This document shows positions 6,824-10,812 of a stretch of DNA of 10,812 nucleotides, piece after piece. The position numbers were made by a program, and so were the translations under genes. Each line of letters opens with the position of its first letter. Within the stretch, counting starts at the first letter, position 1. Source of the stretch: CAZJFC01 sp964545245 (lineage in GTDB: Bacteria > Pseudomonadota > Alphaproteobacteria > Rickettsiales > 21-14-0-20-44-7); NCBI GenBank assembly GCA_964545245.1, contig CAZJFC010000056.1, positions 1 to 10,812 on the forward strand, written 5' to 3'. Under the pieces are notes generated by a model that had not been told where the DNA came from, did not search any database, and saw only the letters and a list, made by a program, of their open reading frames with translations.

Positions 6824-7585
6824 ATGGATTTAAGCCAATACATCACTGATGAAATATTCCATGTCTTCCTGATTTTCTGCCGGGTGGGAACCTGCCTGAT
6901 GATCATGCCCGGCTTCGGACATGCCTATGTTTCCCCGCGCATAAGGCTGATCCTGGCAGTGACCTTCTCGCTTGTCGTCGCGCCGACAATCAAGAACATT
7001 CCGCCCATGCCCGGCACGCCAATCGAAATGCTGGTCCATGTTTTTTCGGAAATCGCGGTTGGGTTCCTCATCGGCACATTTGCCAAAATCCTCACCTCGG
7101 CTTTGCATGTCGCCGGATCAATCATCGGGATGCAATCCTCACTCAGCCAGTCCACACTCTTTGACCCGAACCAAGGCTCGCAAGGCTCGGTTTTCGGCAC
7201 GTTCATGGACCTTATCGCGCTCAACCTCATGTTCGCGCTCAACCTCCACCATATGCTGATCGGCGGCATATATAACAGCTACGGCCTGTTCACGCCGGGA
7301 GCGGAAATCCCAGTTACCGAGTTTTCGCACATTATCACCGAAGTGGTGGCAAAAAGCTTCCTCGTGGGCGTGCAGCTCGCCGCGCCGCTTATTGTCATTG
7401 GTATCCTGATAAACCTCTCCTCCGGTTTGCTGGCAAGGCTGATGCCGCAATTCCAGGTGTTTTTCGTAATCATGCCGGCGCAGATCATGATCGCGTTCTT
7501 CATCTTCATGGTGACGCTTTCATCCATAATGCTGTGGTATATGGAATATTTCCAAAGCGCGTTTGTGAATGTGTTCTCGGAGTAA
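6824..7585 (+). CDS. fliR: Flagellar biosynthesis protein FliR
   Basis: A 253-residue, six-segment inner-membrane protein matching FliR, part of the FliP-FliQ-FliR export gate of the flagellar type III apparatus. Family marks are the N-terminal FHVFLIFCRVGTCLMIMPGFG (11-32), then VSPRIRLILAV (36-46), the GFLIGTFAKIL (80-90) helix, GSIIGMQSSLSQSTLFDPN with the conserved Gly-Gln region, and a C-terminal LARLMPQFQVFFVIMPAQI. The length is usual for FliR (about 250-260). AAGGA (6814-6818) gives a good ribosome site 5 bases before the ATG. FliR stands alone here, with no fliP, fliQ or flhB beside it, so the flagellar genes are scattered in this genome. The injectisome relative (SctT) is less likely because no secretion genes are nearby. 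Confidence 0.92.
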   Translation: MDLSQYITDEIFHVFLIFCRVGTCLMIMPGFGHAYVSPRIRLILAVTFSLVVAPTIKNIPPMPGTPIEMLVHVFSEIAVGFLIGTFAKILTSALHVAGSIIGMQSSLSQSTLFDPNQGSQGSVFGTFMDLIALNLMFALNLHHMLIGGIYNSYGLFTPGAEIPVTEFSHIITEVVAKSFLVGVQLAAPLIVIGILINLSSGLLARLMPQFQVFFVIMPAQIMIAFFIFMVTLSSIMLWYMEYFQSAFVNVFSE

Positions 7586-7717
7586 TTTTTTTTGCCCCCG
7601 TGCGGCGCTCCTGCGCCTCCGATGGGCTGCTCGCTCTGCTCACGCTCAAGGCTGAGCCGTTCTCCTGAACGGCTGCTAGTCTCTAGCTAGAAGCTAGTGA
7701 CCAGCGACTAGAGACTA
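7586..7717. repeat. Intergenic repeat block with three hairpins
   Basis: After the fliR stop comes a T-run. Then two GC hairpins share the same TCCT loop: GGCGC-TCCT-GCGCC (7604-7617) and AGCCGTTC-TCCT-GAACGGCT (7655-7674). Next comes an inverted repeat TAGTCTCTAG (7677-7686) with CTAGAGACTA (7708-7717). Its loop contains AGTGACCAGCGAC (7696-7708), almost the same 13 bases as AGTGACCAGTGAC at 5044-5056. The stretch between (GGGCTGCTCGCTCTGCTCACGC) looks like a dispersed repeat. No coding signal is seen. One of the hairpins may end the fliR transcript. Confidence 0.6.
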
Positions 7718-7789
7718 TTATTAAAATATCCCATATATTTCCGCAGGATGTGAATTAAATTGCAGGAATATAAAAAATATTAAACTTCC

Positions 7790-7805
7790 TTAGCGATTGG
7801 TTAAC
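7790..7805 (+). promoter_or_regulatory. CtrA-box-like site before the small gene
   Basis: TTAG (7790-7793), seven bases, TTAAC (7801-7805) differs by one base from TTAA-N7-TTAAC, the binding pattern of the alphaproteobacterial cell-cycle regulator CtrA. It lies about 55 bases before the ATG at 7860. The remainder of the gap 7718-7859 is AT-rich with no other clear signal. A single 9-base match in AT-rich DNA can be chance. Confidence 0.25.
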
Positions 7806-7859
7806 CTATCTCTGTTAGGATGAAAACATACAAAAAAGCAGTTGGGGGGACTACTTCTT

Positions 7860-8195
7860 ATGTATAATGTACACACACAGCAGATCGCTGCCGATGTTTT
7901 CCATAATTATCTTGACGAAGCTCATGAGGTTCTGGACGGTTTCAAGACATCAATGCATCTGGATTCACACAATAAAATGAAGCAATTCTGGGGCCAGCTC
8001 CATATAGCATCGGGCGCGAGATACATCTATGCCGGGGCTGACTGCGACCAGAACTCTCAGGAGTGGCTGCACGCAGAAGGCGGCCACATAATGGACGAGC
8101 TGATTGCGGACGCTGAAAAGTCCAAAATGAAGCCGACATTAACAAAACTGAGAGAGTTGAGAAAGGTTCTCGAAGAGAAGCACCTTATCAATTAG
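7860..8195 (+). CDS. Hypothetical small soluble protein
   Basis: I do not recognise this 111-residue protein. It has no signal peptide and no membrane segment. It looks mostly helical: a first half rich in His and aromatic residues (QIAADVFHNYLDEAHEVLDG, then a FWGQLHIASGARYIYAG turn) and a charged C-terminal helix (KSKMKPTLTKLRELRKVLEE). A single cysteine is at CDQNSQEW. I chose the ATG at 7860 because GGGGGGA (7844-7850) lies 9 bases before it; a TTG at 7842 in the same frame would place the start inside that G-run. It has its own long upstream gap and a possible CtrA-like site, so it is probably a single-gene unit. It converges with the superoxide dismutase gene across a 55-base repeat. 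Confidence 0.75.
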   Translation: MYNVHTQQIAADVFHNYLDEAHEVLDGFKTSMHLDSHNKMKQFWGQLHIASGARYIYAGADCDQNSQEWLHAEGGHIMDELIADAEKSKMKPTLTKLRELRKVLEEKHLIN

Positions 8196-8244
8196 CGTAC
8201 AGCGAGGAGCGTACAGCGTACAAACTTCTGTCCGCTTACGCTGT
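8194..8244. repeat. Direct and inverted repeats between convergent genes
   Basis: AGCGTACAGCG occurs twice (8194-8204 and 8208-8218), 14 bases apart; the first copy starts inside the stop codon of the small gene. ACAGCGTA (8213-8220) is also inverted as TACGCTGT (8237-8244), with a 16-base loop. The hairpin sits between two convergent genes and could stop RNA polymerase from either side, but it has no T-run. Confidence 0.5.
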
Positions 8245-8250
8245 CCGTTG

Positions 8251-8868
8251 TTATGCAGCCTTGAAAACAGTACCGCGGGAAAGGTTCTCAGCGGCAAAAT
8301 CCCAATTCACCAGCTTATCAAGGAACGTGCTGATAAAATCAGGGCGGCGGTTCTGGTAATCAAGGTAATAAGCGTGCTCCCACACATCGAGCGTGAGCAG
8401 CGGGGTAGCGCCCTTGGTGAAAGGGACTTCCGCATTCGGGGTTTTGGTGACTTTCAGCTTGCCGCCGTCAAGCACCAGCCATGCCCAGCCTGAGCCGAAC
8501 TGCGTCGCGCCGGCGTTTTTGAATTCCTCGGCGAATTTATCGAATCAACCGAAATCCTCATCTATCATTTTCGCGAGGTCGCCGGACGGTTTGCCGCCGC
8601 CGTTCGGTTTCAGCGAATTCCAGAAGAATGTGTGGTTCCAGACCTGCGCCGCGTTATTGAAGACAGTCGCTTTTGCGGAATCACCCGCTGTAGCGATGAT
8701 GATCTCCTCCAGCGATTTTTTCTCAAGGTCGGTTCCTTCTATGAGTTTGTTGAGGTTCACGACATAGGCGTTGTGGTGCTTGCCGTGGTGAAAATCAAAG
8801 GTTTGCGCGGAAATATATGGTTCAAGCGCGGTTTTATCATATGGAAGCGGTGGTAAAGTAAAAGGCAT
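8251..8868 (-). pseudogene. sodB: Iron superoxide dismutase (SodB) interrupted by an in-frame TGA
   Basis: The frame codes for 205 residues of an Fe-superoxide dismutase, which removes superoxide. It starts MPFTLPPLPYDKTALEPYIS, and all four metal ligands are present: H27 (FHHGKHH), H79 (VWNHTFFW), D161 and H165 (DVWEHAYY). The glutamine Q75 before VWNH marks the iron type. Codon 108 (8545-8547 on the + strand, TCA) reads TGA on the coding strand, just after EDFG; E. coli SodB has serine at this place, so TCA to TGA is the simplest change. The frame after it is perfectly conserved to the TAA at 8251. The first fragment lacks two ligands and cannot bind metal alone. TGA ends other genes here (surA, rsmA, mlaF), so a changed genetic code is not supported. 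The cause may be a recent mutation, a sequencing error, or readthrough. Confidence 0.88.
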
Positions 8869-8885
8869 GGTTCTCTCTCCTGTTA
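8869..8885 (-). promoter_or_regulatory. Strong ribosome site deciding the cytoplasmic SOD start
   Basis: On the minus strand AGGAGAGAGAACC comes directly before ATG 8868, with AGGAG eight bases from the start. It favours initiation at MPFTLPPL, the usual SodB N-terminus, over the longer Tat-like version. Confidence 0.75.
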
Positions 8886-8988
8886 TTTTTTTTGCCATTG
8901 AATCAGCATTTATGGAAAAGGAAAATACCGGCAGCGCGGCAATGGCCGCAGATGCGCCGATAACAAACCCTCTCCTATTCACTCTCAT
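8869..8988 (-). other. In-frame Tat-signal-like extension upstream of the SOD start
   Basis: Forty codons in frame with the dismutase run from ATG 8988 to the MPF start. They encode NRRGFVIGASAAIAALP followed by VFSFSINA, a twin-arginine motif (R5-R6-G-F-V) and a hydrophobic stretch, with a possible cleavage after INA (residue 28). The MPF start (8868) has AGGAG eight bases before it, a much better ribosome site than the ATG at 8988, which has none. So the cell could make a cytoplasmic form, an exported form, or both. The twin-arginine reading is by eye. Confidence 0.5.
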
Positions 8989-9092
8989 GGGATTCAATGT
9001 AATTATCCCGCATAAAAATTCAATTATTAATTGGGCAGCAACACGCGCAGAAAATAAATATGCCGATTTTATCCCAAATCTATAAGCTGTGC

Positions 9093-9120
9093 TTGAAAAT
9101 TCCTGCCCATAATGTAAATT
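9093..9120 (+). promoter_or_regulatory. Possible promoter for the structured RNA
   Basis: TTGAAA (about 9093-9098) and TAAATT (about 9115-9120) stand 16 bases apart and would start RNA near 9127, at the first base of the 5' hairpin of the RNA candidate. The -10 box matches 4 of 6 bases; support is weak but the position fits. Confidence 0.3.
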
Positions 9121-9127
9121 GCCCAAT

Positions 9128-9292
9128 GCAGGGAGTATCTTCCTGCGGGGCCTAAGAAACCTCTTAATAATCGCGGTTAGTGACCGTTACCTCACTCCTC
9201 GGCCCTGGCCGGGGAGGCGTTGGCGTATGCAACAGGGGCTTGCCCTAAAGGCCAGTGCGAACCTTTCGATTATTAGGTTTTTCTTACTCCCC
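9128..9292 (+). ncRNA. Structured small RNA, possibly 6S RNA
   Basis: No open frame covers this stretch, yet it folds strongly. A 5' hairpin GCAGGGAG-TAT-CTTCCTGC (9128-9146) is followed at once by a long closing helix: GGGG (9147-9150) with CCCC (9289-9292), TAAGAAA (9153-9159) with the TTTCTTA of the 3' side, CCT with AGG, and AATAATCG (9166-9173) with CGATTATT (9267-9274). Inside is a 9-pair hairpin CTCCTCGGC-CCTG-GCCGGGGAG (9195-9216) and a short AGGG/CCCT hairpin near 9234. Two pairs are G-U on the + strand (9133/9141 and 9199/9212) and would be mismatches on the other, which fixes the strand. A closing helix, inner open region and about 165-base length fit 6S RNA, which binds sigma70 RNA polymerase; the stretch GCGGTTAGTGACC recalls E. 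coli 6S. The structure is visible; the family name is a guess. It lacks the 4.5S, tmRNA and RNase P motifs. Confidence 0.55.
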
Positions 9293-9330
9293 GGCTATCA
9301 AGCTTATGAGGGGAATATGTTCAGTTACCA

Positions 9331-9356
9331 GTTTCAGTTTTTAGTTTCAGTTTTTC
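9331..9356. repeat. Perfect 13-base tandem duplication
   Basis: AGTTTCAGTTTTT occurs twice with no gap (9331-9343, 9344-9356), preceded by a related CAGTTACCAG. The T-rich copy may help end the upstream RNA, but no clear stem precedes it. Confidence 0.6.
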
Positions 9357-9363
9357 AAAAAAT

Positions 9364-9390
9364 CCTGCCATTCATGCGAAGGCAGGAATC
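9364..9390. repeat. Second, degenerate copy of the ATTCCC/GGGAAT-type palindrome
   Basis: CCTGCC (9364-9369) pairs with GGCAGG (9381-9386). Its right side, GCGAAGGCAGGAATCTTA, matches the element at 6723-6740 at 17 of 18 bases, so both belong to one dispersed family. The left arm has decayed or been rearranged. Confidence 0.6.
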
Positions 9391-9416
9391 TTATACAGGA
9401 ACTAACCCTCCTCCAA

Positions 9417-9496
9417 CTCCTCCCTCAGGGAGGAGGGCTTATTCCGCTTCCCCCCTGAGGGGGGAAAACAAAAAGCCCTCTCCTATGAGGAGAGGG
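9417..9496. repeat. Array of three hairpins with 3-base loops
   Basis: CTCCTCCC-TCA-GGGAGGAG (9417-9435), TTCCCCCC-TGA-GGGGGGAA (9448-9466) and CCCTCTCCT-ATG-AGGAGAGGG (9476-9496) follow each other, each a perfect stem of 8 or 9 pairs. The third belongs to a hairpin type seen in many proteobacterial gaps (CCCTCTCC...GGAGAGGGTGGGGTGAGG). Its loop is the ATG that is the first possible start of the prepilin gene. The stems would hide that start in the mRNA. Confidence 0.7.
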
Positions 9497-10812
9497 TGGG
9501 GTGAGGTGCAACCCTTACTTAACAACCACGTAACCACGCAACCACGTAACCAGAAACTTGGCTTCAGCCTCATCGAACTCTCAATCGTGCTGGTGATAAT
9601 CGGCATTATCCTTGTCTCTGTCATCCCCGTCGCCTCTGCCCATGTGGATGTAAAGAAAATCGAAACCACACGTGACAAGCTGGCGGTTATCCAGAAAGCT
9701 TTGAATGTTCATGTTATCCTGAATAAGGGACTTCCCTGCCCCGCCAGCAAAACCGCCCTTCCTGACACCGCTAACTTTGGTAAAGCCACTGATTGTGAGG
9801 TTGCCCCGGTAGCAGGAGTTACCCAAATCGGTACTGACCCGGATTATATAAGGGTGGGTGCGGTTCCTGTGCGCACGTTAAACCTGCCTGAACATATAAT
9901 GCTAGATTCATGGAGCAACCGTTTCACTTATGCGGTTACGAAAGCTGCAACGGGGAATGTGCTCCCGGCCGGGATTATTGATATGGTGGACGCGAATGAC
10001 AATCCAATAACCGAACCCGCAGCAAGCGCGACCTATGTTGTGTTCAGTTCCGGCAAAGACGGCAAGGGAACCCATAGAAGGAGGGGTGAAACAACCGCTG
10101 CCTGCAACACCTCGGCAAAGGATGGGGAAAACTGTGACGGTGATATAAGGTTCCGTGACACGGGGATGAATGACGGCGATAACCCATCCCTTTATTTCGA
10201 TGACCTTGTGTTATGGCGCACTACCCCGATGATAAAAGATGAGATCGGCGCGCTTGGCGGCGGGTCATCAGGCGGCGGGGAAACCGAGGTGGCCGGCGAA
10301 AACTGGAGTACTTTCAGGGGCTTTATCGGCAGGTCAGGAGATTCTTTCCTTGGCTGGGGAAACAGGGTTTTTACCCCTGGTGGCATCAGTTTCTATAACT
10401 GGCCTAATACAGAATACCAGTATGCGGCTGATTGCAAGAATGAATGTAACTGGGTTTCTGACCGCGAATCCTTTTCCAAAGTATTTTTTGATTCTGATTC
10501 AATGCTGGCTAACGAAGTAATTCACGGTGTCAGCATGCCACGCAGGGTATATGTGCCTTCGGGTATAAACCGCGCTGTTGTTTCCTTCCCGAATTCAGAT
10601 CCGGATTGTTCACTTACCAGAAAGTCGGCTACATATGGCGATATTAAAATTACCAACCGTATCGGGATGACCGGAACCGGCACAAACTGGGGGGTTCCAA
10701 CTTCCAATTATACGCCAATCGCGGTGCAGGTGGCGGCAGGGGATTATTTTGTTATAGGAGAATATATTCAAAGAAAATGCGCCAGAATATATTCAGCAAA
10801 AAAAGTCAGAAT
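9485..10812 (+). CDS. Type IV prepilin-like protein, N-terminal part (runs off the window)
   Basis: A frame of 442 codons is open to the right edge. It has a class III signal: a basic leader ending QKLG, cut after G26, then FSLIELSIVLVIIGIIL with the essential glutamate E31 (fifth residue of the mature protein). A helix follows with KLAVIQKALNVHVILNKGLPCPA, a pattern of alphaproteobacterial pseudopilins. About 230 residues later a GGGSSGGGE linker (about 257-265) leads into at least 175 further residues with several cysteines and no family I recognise; this makes it much larger than a normal pilin (150-200). The start is ATG 9485 (loop of a hairpin) or GTG 9506, neither with a clean ribosome site. 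The leader (9524-9553) consists of an 8-base repeat. It may be a surface adhesin or minor pilin; no pilus genes are in the window to decide. Confidence 0.8.
   Translation, partial: MRRGWGEVQPLLNNHVTTQPRNQKLGFSLIELSIVLVIIGIILVSVIPVASAHVDVKKIETTRDKLAVIQKALNVHVILNKGLPCPASKTALPDTANFGKATDCEVAPVAGVTQIGTDPDYIRVGAVPVRTLNLPEHIMLDSWSNRFTYAVTKAATGNVLPAGIIDMVDANDNPITEPAASATYVVFSSGKDGKGTHRRRGETTAACNTSAKDGENCDGDIRFRDTGMNDGDNPSLYFDDLVLWRTTPMIKDEIGALGGGSSGGGETEVAGENWSTFRGFIGRSGDSFLGWGNRVFTPGGISFYNWPNTEYQYAADCKNECNWVSDRESFSKVFFDSDSMLANEVIHGVSMPRRVYVPSGINRAVVSFPNSDPDCSLTRKSATYGDIKITNRIGMTGTGTNWGVPTSNYTPIAVQVAAGDYFVIGEYIQRKCARIYSAKKVR
9524..9553 (+). repeat. 8-base tandem repeat in the prepilin leader
   Basis: AACCACGT, AACCACGC, AACCACGT, then AACCAGAA: three full copies and a decayed fourth. 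The unit is not a multiple of three, so gain or loss of one copy would shift the frame between the start codon and the mature pilin. Confidence 0.75.

Noticed and set aside
8251..8868. TGA read as tryptophan or another amino acid in this genome
   Set aside because: TGA is the real stop of surA, rsmA, mlaF, lptD and higA in the same window; only the SOD has an internal one.
9128..9292. tRNA, tmRNA, 4.5S or RNase P RNA
   Set aside because: There is no cloverleaf with a TTCRA arm, no 4.5S tip motif and no conserved RNase P box.
9417..9496. CRISPR-like array from repeated C/G-rich units
   Set aside because: The three units differ in sequence and are directly next to each other with no equal spacers; they are hairpins of repeat elements.
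10192..10707. Minus-strand and other-frame short open frames in the last 600 bases
   Set aside because: They overlap the prepilin frame, which is continuous from the leader to the edge and carries the recognisable motif.

Overview
The window looks like the chromosome of an alphaproteobacterium. The main evidence is the order of its envelope genes (lptD end, surA, rsmA, alr, mlaE, mlaF), together with a lone fliR, an iron superoxide dismutase and a type IV-prepilin-like gene. Base composition is near 50 % GC in genes, with AT-rich gaps. Intergenic gaps are full of small palindromes and short imperfect repeats. I cannot name the genus; an uncultured, Micavibrio-like or Rhodospirillales-like lineage is only a guess.

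Layout. Positions 2-148 hold the last 48 codons of lptD on the + strand. A higB-higA toxin-antitoxin pair follows on the - strand (155-781), tail to tail with lptD. From 974 to 1096 there are two good sigma70-type promoters, then a tightly packed + strand operon: surA, rsmA (TTG start overlapping the surA stop), alr (ATGA overlap), mlaE, a 75-base repeat-filled gap, mlaF, and a membrane-anchored alpha/beta hydrolase (ATGA overlap). A double palindrome (6713-6773) separates this from fliR (6824-7585). A repeat-rich, AT-rich gap leads to a small unrecognised gene (7860-8195). On the - strand is an iron superoxide dismutase gene whose frame is cut by a TGA at codon 108. Positions 9128-9292 form a strongly paired sequence that I read as a structured small RNA on the + strand, possibly 6S RNA. 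A cluster of C/G-rich hairpins and an 8-base tandem repeat (9417-9553) lead into a long prepilin-like reading frame that leaves the window open at 10812.

How the genes fit together. LptD (outer-membrane LPS translocon), SurA (its periplasmic chaperone), MlaE/MlaF (phospholipid transport between membranes) and alanine racemase (D-alanine for peptidoglycan) all serve the cell envelope. RsmA modifies 16S rRNA and is a usual neighbour of surA. The toxin-antitoxin pair sits exactly where lptD and surA are normally read together, and surA now has its own promoters.

The points most worth a second look are: the interrupted SOD with an in-frame Tat-like extension upstream of its best start; the structured RNA; the out-of-frame 8-base repeat inside the prepilin leader, which could switch the gene on and off; the possible leaderless surA promoter; and the palindrome shared by the lptD and higA stop codons. 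I see no clearly new defence or mobile system here.
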